64,000 nt of DNA from Streptomyces narbonensis (GTDB taxonomy: Bacteria; Actinomycetota; Actinomycetes; Streptomycetales; Streptomycetaceae): positions 62,001 through 126,000 of the forward strand of contig NZ_BMSF01000011.1 in NCBI RefSeq assembly GCF_014649015.1, given 5' to 3'. Each line of letters starts with the position of its first letter. Position 1 is the first letter of the stretch. Position numbers and translations under genes: made by a program. Below the pieces are notes generated by a model. It had not been told where the DNA came from, did no database searches, and was given only the letters and a program-made list of their open reading frames with translations. Shown here in pieces: positions 32,805 through 40,790 of this stretch.

Positions 32805-33611
32805 ATGAGACTGTCCCGCTTCGCGGCCCTTTCGTCCTCGCTCCTGCTCGGCGCCGTCCTCGCCCTCACCGGGACGAGCGCGGCTCAGGCGGCCGAAACC
32901 GCCGCCCTCGACTACGTAGCACTGGGAGACTCGTACTCCTCCGGCGTCGGCGCCGGCAGCTACGACAGCGCCAGTGGCGACTGCAAGCGCTCCACGAAGG
33001 CGTTTCCGGTGCTCTGGAAGAACGCCAACGCCCCCTCGTCCTTCGCGTTCACCGCCTGCTCGGGCGCCCGAACGGGTGATGTGACCGCCAATCAGCTCGG
33101 CCCCCTCTCGGCCGCCACGGACCTGGTCTCCGTCACGATCGGGGGAAATGACGCCGGATTCGCCGACGTCATGACGACCTGTGTGCTGCAGTCCGAGGCC
33201 ACCTGTATCAACCGCGTGAATCAGGCCAAGGCCTACGTGGACTCCACGCTGCCCGGCAAGCTCGACTCCGTCTACACGGCCATCAGGAACAAGGCGCCCG
33301 CCGCCGAGGTCGTCGTCCTCGGCTACCCCCGCTTCTACAAGCTGGGCGGCAGCTGTGTCGCCGGTCTGAGCGAGGGCGAGCGCACCGCCATCAACGGCGC
33401 CTCGGACTACCTCAATGCCGCCGTCGCCAAGCGCGCGGCCGACCACGGCTACACCTTCGCCAGCGTCGTCCCGACCTTCACCGGCCACGAGATCTGCTCC
33501 GGCTCCGCGTGGCTGCACAGCGTCAACTGGCTCAACATCGGGGAGTCCTACCACCCGACCGCGGCCGGCCAGTCGGGCGGCTACCTGCCGTCCTTCAACG
33601 GGGCGGTGTAG
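32805..33611 (+). CDS. Secreted SGNH/GDSL esterase-lipase
   Basis: A 268-residue secreted SGNH hydrolase. The signal peptide ends at AQAAE (about residue 27). Block I is ALGDSYSSG (nucleophile Ser), block III TIGGNDAGF (Gly and Asn oxyanion), and block V ESYHPTAAGQ (catalytic His). Six cysteines fit the three disulfides of the S. rimosus lipase and S. coelicolor EstA, which have almost the same length. ATG at 32805 follows GGAGGT. The 3' end overlaps that of the convergent pseudokinase gene by 17 bp. Confidence 0.93.
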   Translation: MRLSRFAALSSSLLLGAVLALTGTSAAQAAETAALDYVALGDSYSSGVGAGSYDSASGDCKRSTKAFPVLWKNANAPSSFAFTACSGARTGDVTANQLGPLSAATDLVSVTIGGNDAGFADVMTTCVLQSEATCINRVNQAKAYVDSTLPGKLDSVYTAIRNKAPAAEVVVLGYPRFYKLGGSCVAGLSEGERTAINGASDYLNAAVAKRAADHGYTFASVVPTFTGHEICSGSAWLHSVNWLNIGESYHPTAAGQSGGYLPSFNGAV

Positions 33612-34596
33612 CGGATCCGTCCCCCGTACCCGTCGGGCCGGGACCGGCCGGAGCGGTGCTCGTGACCCCGCCCGGACCGGGACCGGTGCCCGGGTCCCCT
33701 TCCCGTGCGAGGTGGTACGTCAACGCCCCGGCGATCAGCAGGGCCCCGACGAGACCGGCCGCAAGGACCGGGCCCCGGCGGGGCCGCGCCGATCGCCGGG
33801 GCGGCCGCGCCCCCGCTCGCGCCGGGGGCGCACCCCCGTCGCTCGACCCGCCGTCGTCGCCGCTCCCGGTCCGGGGCTTCCGCGCGGTGTCGGACTCCAC
33901 GCGCGGGGAACCCTCACCCGTCGCCCGTGGCGCACCGCCCGGCGCCGCGCGCCGCAACTCCCGCTCGGCCTGATCCGCCGTCAGGGCCGACCCCGGACCT
34001 TCGTCGAGGAGCCGGCCGATCACGGAGGCCAGCGGACCCGGCCGGCCGCCCGTGGCGGTGTCGAGGAGCACCCCGAGGGACCGCAGCTCCGCCCGCTCGT
34101 CCGGCGCGCCCTCGGGCGGGGCCGTGACACCCGTACCGAAACCGGTGACGACGACCCGTCCGTCGTTGGCGAGCAGCACGTGTCCCGGCTCCACTCCCCG
34201 GTGGGGGACGTCCGCCGCGTGCGCCGCCCGGAGTGCGGCGAGGACCTCCGCGCCGACGCGGGCGGCCTCCGACGGGGGCAGTGGACCGGCCTCCAGCGTC
34301 TCGGCGAGGCTGAGGCCGCGGACCAGCTCCATCACGACCCACGGCCGGCCGTCCTCGGTGGCCACTCCGTGCACCCGTACCACCGAGGGATGGGAGATCC
34401 GGGCGGCGGCCCGGGCCCCGCGCTCCAGGCGCGCGTACAGCAGGGGGGCTTCGTCGGCGGGGAGTCCGGCCGGGGTGCGGAGCTCCTTGAGGGCCACCTC
34501 ATGGACGAGCGTCTCGTCGAGGGCGCGCCAGACCGTGCCCGTCGCCCCTTCCGCGAGGACGTCCAGCAGCCGGTAACGACCCGCGATCACCGTCAT
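33595..34596 (-). CDS. Protein kinase-like protein, probable pseudokinase
   Basis: A 333-residue PknB-like protein with a kinase fold (residues 1-225), a Pro/Arg-rich juxtamembrane part, one membrane helix (about 275-297) and a 36-residue Gly/Pro/Thr-rich outside tail. The Gly loop (AEGATGTVW) and VALK lysine (Lys37) remain. The catalytic loop is HRGVEPGHVLL (132-142), with Gly134 in place of the HRD aspartate, and the DFG motif is GFG (152-154), so the metal-binding Asp is also gone. Phosphotransfer is therefore unlikely; ATP or ligand sensing, or a scaffold role, is more probable. There is no PASTA domain. Confidence 0.85.
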   Translation of the reverse strand: MTVIAGRYRLLDVLAEGATGTVWRALDETLVHEVALKELRTPAGLPADEAPLLYARLERGARAAARISHPSVVRVHGVATEDGRPWVVMELVRGLSLAETLEAGPLPPSEAARVGAEVLAALRAAHAADVPHRGVEPGHVLLANDGRVVVTGFGTGVTAPPEGAPDERAELRSLGVLLDTATGGRPGPLASVIGRLLDEGPGSALTADQAERELRRAAPGGAPRATGEGSPRVESDTARKPRTGSGDDGGSSDGGAPPARAGARPPRRSARPRRGPVLAAGLVGALLIAGALTYHLAREGDPGTGPGPGGVTSTAPAGPGPTGTGDGSATPPR

Positions 34597-34919
34597 GGCT
34601 CCACGGTAACCGAGCGGTGTCCTTCCGACTCCGTTCTGTACGGGCCGGGGCGGGTCCGAACGGTGGAACGATCTTGGTGGCGGAGATCACACCCGTCCGC
34701 GTGGCCGGAGGTCGACGTCCTCGGTGCAGGATGGTTCGTGACGGTTCGACAGGTGTTCGAGGCCTGTCCAACTCACCCTGGAATCAGATGGATTCGCACA
34801 GTGACCGTCAACCCTCGTACGGGGTCGGTGAATCCCGTCGGCGGGATACACGGGTGTGACGGTGGAGCGATAGGGTTAACCTGCCCGGGCCGGGTGCCCT
34901 TGTACGGGTGGGGAGTGAC
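34597..34919 (+). other. 323-bp intergenic region
   Basis: It lies between the divergent pseudokinase gene and a small conserved gene. A TAGGGT -10-like hexamer at 34871-34876 lies about 45 bp before the start at 34920 but has no matching -35. Nothing else coding is supported. Confidence 0.4.
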
Positions 34920-35192
34920 ATGGAACAGATAGCAATGCGCAGCAGGCCGCGAGTGCCTGCCATCACCTGCGGGAGCAGCGCGACGAGTTCGCGCCTCGAC
35001 CGCCATCTCGCGGTGCTCGGCGGCCCCGCCGTGCCCCAGCGCGAGGTGGCGGAGGCGACGCTGCTGATGCGGGAGCTGACGTCGCGTATGCCGGAGGCGT
35101 CGGTGCACAGTCATCGTGGCCGCAGCGCGCGCGTCTCGCTCTTCGCCCCGCTCCGCCGGCTGCGCCGCTCGCTCTTCGGCGCGCGCCACTAG
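34920..35192 (+). CDS. Small basic hypothetical protein
   Basis: A 90-residue protein, strongly basic at the C-terminus (LRRLRRSLFGARH) and with one cysteine (ITCGSS). I do not recognise a domain. The ATG at 34920 is preceded by GGGGAG at a good distance, codon use is typical for the region, and a strong terminator follows, so it is very likely a real gene. The basic amphipathic tail could bind nucleic acid or membrane; that is speculation. Confidence 0.7.
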   Translation: MEQIAMRSRPRVPAITCGSSATSSRLDRHLAVLGGPAVPQREVAEATLLMRELTSRMPEASVHSHRGRSARVSLFAPLRRLRRSLFGARH

Positions 35193-35269
35193 AAGACCGG
35201 GGGCCGGGCCGCGTACCCCGAGGTCGCCCGCCCGCTTCCACCCGGTCTCCCGTAAGACCCGCTCGCGAC

Positions 35270-35301
35270 AACGCCGGACGTGTCCCCGCCCGTCCGGCGT
35301 T
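35270..35301 (+). terminator. Terminator after small basic gene
   Basis: AACGCCGGACG and CGTCCGGCGTT, a perfect 11-bp stem with a 10-nt loop, 78 nt after the stop. Confidence 0.7.
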
Positions 35302-35305
35302 CCGT

Positions 35306-35425
35306 CGTGTCCGGGCCGGTCCACCGGCCCCGGTGCGTCCGGGTCGGACGGCCGCCTTGGTGCGTCCGGGCCGGCCGGTCAGCCGCCTTGGTGCGCCCGG
35401 GCCGGTCCGCCGCCCCGGTTCGGCA
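35306..35425. repeat. Degenerate GGTGCGTCCGGGCCGG repeats
   Basis: The block GGTGCGTCCGGG(C/T)CGG followed by a GCCGCCTT-like end occurs at 35332, 35359 and 35390, with a weaker copy at 35306. Spacing is about 27-31 bp. It fills the gap between the small gene and the convergent CoA-transferase gene. Confidence 0.6.
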
Positions 35426-35444
35426 CGGTGCGGCGGGTACGACG

Positions 35445-36641
35445 TCAGGCGATCACGCCCGCGCTCCTGAGCTCCTTCCGCTCCGTCTCGGACACCCCGA
35501 ACTCCCCGAGGACCCCGTCCGTGTCCTGCCCGAGCGCGGGGATCCGGTCCATGCGCGGCTCCGGCCCGTCCGGGAAGACGATCGGCGGCAACAGGGAACG
35601 CAGCGGTCCGACCGGGGAGTCCACCGGCCGCCAGCGGTCCCGCGCCGTCAGCTGGGGATGGTCCGCGAGCTCCGCGACCGAGTTGAGCCGGGCGCAGGCG
35701 ACGCCCGCCGAGTCGAGCAGCGCCAGCGCCTCCGGGGCCGTGAGCGGGGCCAGCGCCTCCGCCACCACCGCGTCCGTCGCCGCGCGCCCGGCGACCCGCG
35801 CCGTGTTCGTCGCGAAGGCCGGGTCCTCGGCGAGCTCGGGGCGGCCGATGACCCGCTCGGCGAGCCGCCGCCACTCGCGGTCGTTCTGCACGGAGAGCAG
35901 CACCAGGCCCCCGTCGGCCGTCGGATAGGCGTCGTACGGGGCGATCACCGCATGCGCGAGCCCCGTTCGCGCCGGGGGTGTGCCTCCGTGCGACCCGTGG
36001 TGCAGCGGATGCCCCATCCACTCGGCCAGCGAGTCGAGGAGGGAGACCTCCACCGGGCCGCCCCGCCCGGTCGTTCCGCGCCGGACGAGTGCGGCGAGGA
36101 CGCCCGAGAAGGCGTACATCCCGGCGGCGATGTCCGCCGCCGGGATCCCCGACTTGACCGGCTGCTCCGGGGTGCCGGTCACGGAGACGAGCCCCGCCTC
36201 GCACTGCACGAGCATGTCGTACGCCCGCTTGTGCGCGTACGGCCCCGCCGCCCCGTACCCCGAGACGTCCACGGCGATCAGTCGCGGGTGCGCGGCGCAC
36301 AGCGTGGCGGCGTCGAGGCCGAGCCGGGCGGCTGCGCCCTGCGCCAGGTTCTGTACGAAGACGTCGGCGCCGGCCACCAGGCGCCGGGCGAGCGCCAGGC
36401 CCCGGGGGTCCTTGAGGTCGACCGCCACCGACTCCTTGCCGCGGTTGCACCACGCGAAGTGCGAGGCGAGGCCGCGGGCGGCCGTGTCGTACGCCCGGGC
36501 GAAGTCCCCGCCGTCGGGGCGCTCGATCTTGACGACACGGGCGCCGAGGTCCGCGAGCTGGCGGGTGGCGAAGGGGGCGGCGACGGCCTGCTCGACGGCG
36601 ACGACCGTGATCCCTTCGAGCGGAAGTGGCTGAGTGCTCAT
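35445..36641 (-). CDS. CaiB/BaiF family CoA-transferase
   Basis: A 398-residue type III CoA-transferase. The N-terminal Rossmann part (GITVVAVEQAVAAPFATRQLADLGARVVKIERPDGGDFAR) and the catalytic region (AYDMLVQCEAGLVSVTG, with the Asp nucleophile) are clear, as is RGGPVEVSLLDSLAEWM. The family moves CoA between carboxylic acids, often in fatty, aromatic or carnitine-type catabolism. No acyl-CoA enzyme lies beside it, so the substrate is unknown. ATG at 36639-36641; it appears monocistronic. Confidence 0.92.
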   Translation of the reverse strand: MSTQPLPLEGITVVAVEQAVAAPFATRQLADLGARVVKIERPDGGDFARAYDTAARGLASHFAWCNRGKESVAVDLKDPRGLALARRLVAGADVFVQNLAQGAAARLGLDAATLCAAHPRLIAVDVSGYGAAGPYAHKRAYDMLVQCEAGLVSVTGTPEQPVKSGIPAADIAAGMYAFSGVLAALVRRGTTGRGGPVEVSLLDSLAEWMGHPLHHGSHGGTPPARTGLAHAVIAPYDAYPTADGGLVLLSVQNDREWRRLAERVIGRPELAEDPAFATNTARVAGRAATDAVVAEALAPLTAPEALALLDSAGVACARLNSVAELADHPQLTARDRWRPVDSPVGPLRSLLPPIVFPDGPEPRMDRIPALGQDTDGVLGEFGVSETERKELRSAGVIA

Positions 36642-36779
36642 GACAGCCCTGCCTACCCTGCCGGGGCGTCCCTGTCATCAGGGGATGCGTCACCCCCGGG
36701 CGCCCCGGACGCCCACGGCGCCCCGGGCCAAGGGCCCCCGCGCCCCAGGCCCACCGCCGTCCCCCTTGGTGGCGTGCCG

Positions 36780-37556
36780 TCAGCGGCGGGCGTAGCGGCG
36801 GACCGCGAGCGGGGCGAAGAGCGCGATCAGGGCGAGCGACCAGATCAGCGACCCCGCCACCGGGTGCGCCACCGGCCAGGCGGCGTCGGCCGGTACGGGA
36901 GCGTTGCCGAAGAGCTTCCGTACCGCGGTCGTGACCGCCGAGATCGGGTTCCACTCGGCGACCGTCCGCAGCCAGCCCGGCATGCCGTCCGTCGGGATGT
37001 ACGCGTTGGAGAGCAGCGGCAGCATGAAGGTGGCGCTGCCGAGCTGGCCGGCCGCCTCCTCGCTCTGGGAGGCCAGGCCGAGCAGGATGCCGATCCAGGT
37101 CGTCGCGAAGCGGAAGAGGAGCAGCAGGCCGAAGGCGCCCACGGCCTCCAGGGCGGTGCCCTCGATCCGCCAGCCCATCGCGAGTCCGACGAGGATCAGC
37201 GGGACCGTGCCGACGGCGCTCGCCACCAGGTCGGCGAGGGCCTGTCCGAGGGGGACGGCGGCCCGGCTCACGGGCAGGGTCCGGAAGCGGTCCATGACGC
37301 CCCGGTGCGAGTCCTGCGCGGCCTGGAACATGCCGGTCATCAGACCGCCGGCCGCTGTCGCCACGAGCATGCCGGGGACCAGGTAGGCCCGGTACCCGTC
37401 GCCCGGCATGGCGAGCGCGCTGCCGAAGACGTACCCGAAGAAGAGGAGGAAGACGATCGGCATCGTCTGGGTCATCACGGTGATGGCGGGGGCGTGCCGG
37501 ATCCGCTGGAGATGGCGGCCGAGGACGGCGGTCCCGTCGTGCACGAGCGCGCTCAC
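36780..37556 (-). CDS. ABC-2 type exporter permease (DrrB-like)
   Basis: A 258-residue permease with six membrane helices and the ABC-2 membrane pattern of drug and polyketide exporters (MPIVFLLFFGYVFGSAL, then FRTLPVSRAAVPLGQALADL). The GTG start at 37554-37556 overlaps the ATPase stop, so the two are coupled. Together they should form a daunorubicin-resistance-type efflux pump, controlled by the divergent TetR protein. Confidence 0.9.
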   Translation of the reverse strand: MSALVHDGTAVLGRHLQRIRHAPAITVMTQTMPIVFLLFFGYVFGSALAMPGDGYRAYLVPGMLVATAAGGLMTGMFQAAQDSHRGVMDRFRTLPVSRAAVPLGQALADLVASAVGTVPLILVGLAMGWRIEGTALEAVGAFGLLLLFRFATTWIGILLGLASQSEEAAGQLGSATFMLPLLSNAYIPTDGMPGWLRTVAEWNPISAVTTAVRKLFGNAPVPADAAWPVAHPVAGSLIWSLALIALFAPLAVRRYARR

Positions 37557-38491
37557 GCGGCGGGCTCCTTCCGTGCGGTGAGGCGCAGGAACACCTCGTC
37601 GAGGGTGGGCGGACGCAGGGACGCGTCGACGATGAGGACTCCGGCGGCGTCGATCTCGCGGACGAGCCGGGGGAGCGTGAGGGTGGTGTCCGCGGTCACC
37701 GCACCGACCGTGCGCCGCTCGGCGTCCAGGACCGGTGCCGCGCCGGTGAGCCGGTCGAGGACGGCGGCGGCCGCCTCCAGGAGCGCGGGGTCGGCGACGA
37801 CGACCTCGGCGTGGTGGCCGATGAGCGCCTTGAGTTCGGCGGGTGTGCCGCGCTGGGCGACCCGCCCCTCGTCGATCAGGACGATGTCGTCGGCGAGCTG
37901 GTCGGCCTCCTCCAGGTACTGGGTGGTCAGCAGGACGGTGGTGCCCTCGGCCGCCAGCTCCCCCACCGCCTCCCAGATGCCGTTGCGGCTGTGCGGGTCG
38001 AGGCCGGTCGTCGGCTCGTCGAGGAAGAGGACCTCGGGGCGGACGAGGAGGCTCGCGGCCAGGTCGAGGCGGCGCCGCATCCCGCCCGAGTAGGTGCGGG
38101 CGGGCCGGTCGGCCGCGGCGGTCAGGCCGAACCGCTCCAGGAGTTCGCCGGCGCGGGAGCGCGGGGCGCGCAGCAGCCTGGCGAAGAGCCGGAGGTTCTC
38201 GGCACCGGTCAGGTCGCCGTCGACGGAGGCGTACTGGCCGGTGACCGCGATCTTGCCGCGGACGCCCGCCGGGTCGCGCACCACGTCGTGCCCGGCGATC
38301 CGTGCGCTGCCTGCGTCCGGCGCGACCAGGGTCGTCAGGACCCGGACGGCGGTCGTCTTGCCGGCGCCGTTGGGGCCGAGGACGCCGCAGACCGTTCCCT
38401 CGGGGACGGCCAGGTCGAGCCCGCGCAGGGCGTGGACCTCGCCGTATCGCTTCCGCAGACCCTCACTAAGTACAGCGTACGTAGTCGTCAT
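37553..38491 (-). CDS. ABC exporter ATP-binding protein (DrrA-like)
   Basis: A 312-residue ATPase. Walker A is GPNGAGKTT, the signature is YSGGMRRRLDLAASL, Walker B LFLDEPTTGLD, and the C-terminal extension (PTLDEVFLRLTARKEPAA) is the DrrA type that tethers the permease. ATG at 38489-38491 starts the conserved region (TYAVLSEGLRKRYG). An operator copy (38467-38483) lies inside codons 3-8, and another lies between this gene and the TetR gene. Confidence 0.93.
   Translation of the reverse strand: MTTTYAVLSEGLRKRYGEVHALRGLDLAVPEGTVCGVLGPNGAGKTTAVRVLTTLVAPDAGSARIAGHDVVRDPAGVRGKIAVTGQYASVDGDLTGAENLRLFARLLRAPRSRAGELLERFGLTAAADRPARTYSGGMRRRLDLAASLLVRPEVLFLDEPTTGLDPHSRNGIWEAVGELAAEGTTVLLTTQYLEEADQLADDIVLIDEGRVAQRGTPAELKALIGHHAEVVVADPALLEAAAAVLDRLTGAAPVLDAERRTVGAVTADTTLTLPRLVREIDAAGVLIVDASLRPPTLDEVFLRLTARKEPAA
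38467..38483. promoter_or_regulatory. TetR operator copy inside drrA-like 5' coding region
   Basis: On the minus strand it reads TACGTACGCTGTACTTA, differing from the perfect palindrome at 38510 at two positions in 17. The centres of the two sites are 43 bp apart, about four helical turns. Binding here would block elongation or initiation of the exporter genes. Confidence 0.6.
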
Positions 38492-38509
38492 GGCGCGACC
38501 ATACCGCAC

Positions 38510-38526
38510 TACGTACGGTGTACGTA
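38510..38526. promoter_or_regulatory. TetR operator between exporter and regulator
   Basis: TACGTAC-GGT-GTACGTA, a perfect 7-bp inverted repeat with a 3-bp centre, 28 bp before the TetR start and 18 bp before the exporter start. It is well placed to repress both genes. Confidence 0.75.
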
Positions 38527-38554
38527 ACTACGATGGGGGTCGAGGTGATGATCC

Positions 38555-39277
38555 ATGGCGGGCCGAGCGGCCGAACCGGAAGTGATCTGGGCACGGCCCG
38601 AGCGCGCGGGCCGCGGCCCCAAGCCGGCCTACAGCAGGAGCGACATCGTGGCCGCCGCGGTCCGCGCCGCCGACGCCGACGGCATCGACGCCGTCTCGAT
38701 GCGCCGCATCGCGGCCGACATCGGCTGCGGCACGATGTCGCTCTACAACTACGTCCCGCGCAAGGAGGACCTGTACGAGCTGATGGTCGACGCCGTCAGC
38801 GCCGAGTACGAACTCTCCGAGCCGCTCGGCACGTCCGGCGGCGACTGGCGCGCGGACATGATCGACATGGGCCGGCAGGCGCGCGGGATCCTGCACCGCC
38901 ACCCCTGGGTGATCCGCCTGATGACCACCGGCTACGCATACGGGCCCAACGCCCTGCGGTTCCTGGAGCACTGCCTCGGCTGCCTGGACGGCCTCGACCT
39001 GCCGGGCGGCGCCAAGATGGAGCTGATCGCGAGCGTCAACGGCACGGTGATGACCATCGTCGCCAACGAGATCGCCCTCGCCGAGCGCGCCCGCTCCCTG
39101 CCCTGGTCGGGCGAACAGGAGCAGGCCGTGCGCGGCGCCTACCTGATGGGTCAGCTCGCCGGCGGCGGATACCCCCGGCTGGCCGCGGTCCTGGCCACCG
39201 CGGGGGCCGAACCCCTCGACCCCGAGGAGGTCTTCGAGCGGACGCTGGGACGGGTGCTCGACTCGTTCGTCCCCTGA
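38555..39277 (+). CDS. TetR family repressor of the adjacent exporter
   Basis: A 240-residue TetR protein with a 30-residue N-terminal extension. The DNA-binding domain reads IVAAAVRAADADGIDAVSMRRIAADIGCGTMSLYNYVPRKEDLYELM, and a TetR_C-type ligand domain follows with several aromatic residues. It is divergent from the DrrAB-like exporter and two copies of a palindromic operator lie between them, so ligand-relieved repression of efflux is the likely circuit. ATG at 38555 follows GAGGTGATG. Confidence 0.93.
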   Translation: MAGRAAEPEVIWARPERAGRGPKPAYSRSDIVAAAVRAADADGIDAVSMRRIAADIGCGTMSLYNYVPRKEDLYELMVDAVSAEYELSEPLGTSGGDWRADMIDMGRQARGILHRHPWVIRLMTTGYAYGPNALRFLEHCLGCLDGLDLPGGAKMELIASVNGTVMTIVANEIALAERARSLPWSGEQEQAVRGAYLMGQLAGGGYPRLAAVLATAGAEPLDPEEVFERTLGRVLDSFVP

Positions 39278-39294
39278 GGGGCCGTGCCCGCCCG

Positions 39295-40608
39295 CTACAG
39301 CAGGGCGAACTGGCCCTCCGGGCCCTCCTCCTGATGATCCAGTACGGACGCGGGGCGACGGGCCCGGTCCGGCACCGGCAGCACCCCGGCCGCCTGCAAC
39401 TCCTCCCGGGTCGCCGACCCGCTCGCCGCCGTGAAGGCGGCGCGCTCCGGCTCCCGCGCGCCGAGCAGCGCCAGGACCGTGACCAGGTCGAGCAGCTCCG
39501 AGGTCCACTCCTGGGGCCAGCCGACCGGGCCGATCGCCTCCAGGGAGCCCGGCTCCGCCGGCGCGGTCCGCTGCGCGAACCACTGCTCCAGGACGCGCAC
39601 CCCGCCGACCCGGAACTCCCAGGCCTCCGGCGGTACGGGGGAGATCCGGCCCTCGCCGAGGCACAGCGTCTCCTCGCCGGCCTCGTACGTCACCGCCTCG
39701 GGCCGCGCGGGGACCGCCGCCCGCACGTAGGGGCGGCGCCCGCCCGGCAGCCTGGGCTTCGACCCGCTCAGGGCGCCCCGCAGCTGCACGTCGGCGAGCT
39801 CCCGGCCGAGCGCCACGCCCGCCGCCCAGACCTCCGGGTCCGCGGGGAGCGGGACACGGCAGCCGGCGGGGGAGGGGAGGGCCGCCGCGAGCGTCCAGGC
39901 GAGCCACTCCCGGGCGTCGACCTCGTGCCCGTACCGGCGGGTGAGGAAGGGCAGCAGGCCCGGCGCGAGATTCGGCTCGCGGCCGCCCGGGCGCCGGAAG
40001 AGCGGGCGGATCCGGCCGGGGCGGCCCGCCGGGGAGCGGCCCTCGGGAAGCACGGCCGTCACCAGGAGCGCGGGGCCGGCCGCTCTGTGACCGGCTGCCC
40101 CGTGACCGGCCGCTCCGTGACCGGCTGCCCCGGTGCCGCTGGGCCCGGGGACGTACGCCTGCTCGACGGCGAAGATCTGCGGCTCGTCGGCGACCCGCCA
40201 CAGCTCGGGGCGCGCGTTGTCGATGAGCCGGTGGTCGGGGAGCAGCCACTGCTCGTCGAACGGCCCGTACGCGAAGCGCACCGCCTCCGGGCACGGGCCC
40301 GACTCGCGGGCGAAGCGCGCGGTCCCGGTGCGCTGACCGGGCAGGGCCGCCACCGCGCTCGAAGGCGTCCGCGCCCGGCTCGGGCGGAAGAGCGCCTCGC
40401 GCTCGGCCCCCTCGGTGGCGGTCAGCCGGTCCCAGCGGGCCCGCAGGGTCCGCACGTCCGGCGCCACGATCCAGGACCGGCCGAAGCGGAGCGGCGCGAC
40501 GGACCAGGGCACGAGGTCGTCGAGGAGGGGCAGCAGGTCGTCGAGCGCGGGTACGTCGTGTTCCGTACCGGCGGCTTCCGCACCGGGGGCTTCCGTCACG
40601 CCCCGCAT
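39295..40608 (-). CDS. Type ISP restriction/modification-like protein
   Basis: A 437-residue protein. The segment FRPSRARTPSSAVAALPG, ESGPCPEAVRFAYGPFDEQWLLPDHRLIDNARPELW matches the PFD-x-R/Q-W region of type ISP enzymes (LlaGI/LlaBIII) that joins methyltransferase and target recognition domains. The helicase, nuclease and SAM-binding (NPPY) motifs are absent, so only a recognition-domain-like portion is present; similar stand-alone Streptomyces proteins exist. A GAAGHGAAGH repeat (nt 40080-40130) is inserted. The likely ATG at 40606-40608 is 2 bp from the MITE and has no ribosome-binding site; GTG at 40599 is an alternative. Confidence 0.6.
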   Translation of the reverse strand: MRGVTEAPGAEAAGTEHDVPALDDLLPLLDDLVPWSVAPLRFGRSWIVAPDVRTLRARWDRLTATEGAEREALFRPSRARTPSSAVAALPGQRTGTARFARESGPCPEAVRFAYGPFDEQWLLPDHRLIDNARPELWRVADEPQIFAVEQAYVPGPSGTGAAGHGAAGHGAAGHRAAGPALLVTAVLPEGRSPAGRPGRIRPLFRRPGGREPNLAPGLLPFLTRRYGHEVDAREWLAWTLAAALPSPAGCRVPLPADPEVWAAGVALGRELADVQLRGALSGSKPRLPGGRRPYVRAAVPARPEAVTYEAGEETLCLGEGRISPVPPEAWEFRVGGVRVLEQWFAQRTAPAEPGSLEAIGPVGWPQEWTSELLDLVTVLALLGAREPERAAFTAASGSATREELQAAGVLPVPDRARRPASVLDHQEEGPEGQFALL

Positions 40609-40609
40609 G

Positions 40610-40775
40610 CTAGGGGGTGTCTTGCCGATCAGGCCGGGCTCGCGGGGTCTGGCACCGCGCCTCGCCGCGTTGTCGTCACTCGCCATGACTCCGCCATGAC
40701 TCCCTCCTCCGCCTTGCGATGCACGGCACCAGACCCCGCTCCCTGATCCGACCTGATCGGCAAGACACCCCCTAG
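40610..40775. mobile_element. MITE-like element with 24-bp terminal inverted repeats
   Basis: CTAGGGGGTGTCTTGCCGAT at 40610 continues to 40633 and is repeated exactly inverted at 40752-40775. The outermost CTAG on each side fits an IS5-group target duplication. Inside, GGTCTGG and CCAGACC form a second inverted pair. At 166 bp there is no room for a transposase, so it is a non-autonomous element moved in trans, or two fused ends of a deleted insertion sequence. Confidence 0.8.
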
Positions 40776-40790
40776 GGCCTGTCGTCGCCG

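Noticed and set aside
36690-36735. GGGCGCCCCGG repeats after the exporter permease as a strong terminator
   Set aside because: The arms are imperfect and mostly direct repeats of self-palindromic GGCGCC, so no single convincing stem could be set.
40610-40686. N-terminal extension of the ISP-like protein into the MITE
   Set aside because: These codons are the terminal repeat of the element, the same sequence that would be read through at any insertion site.
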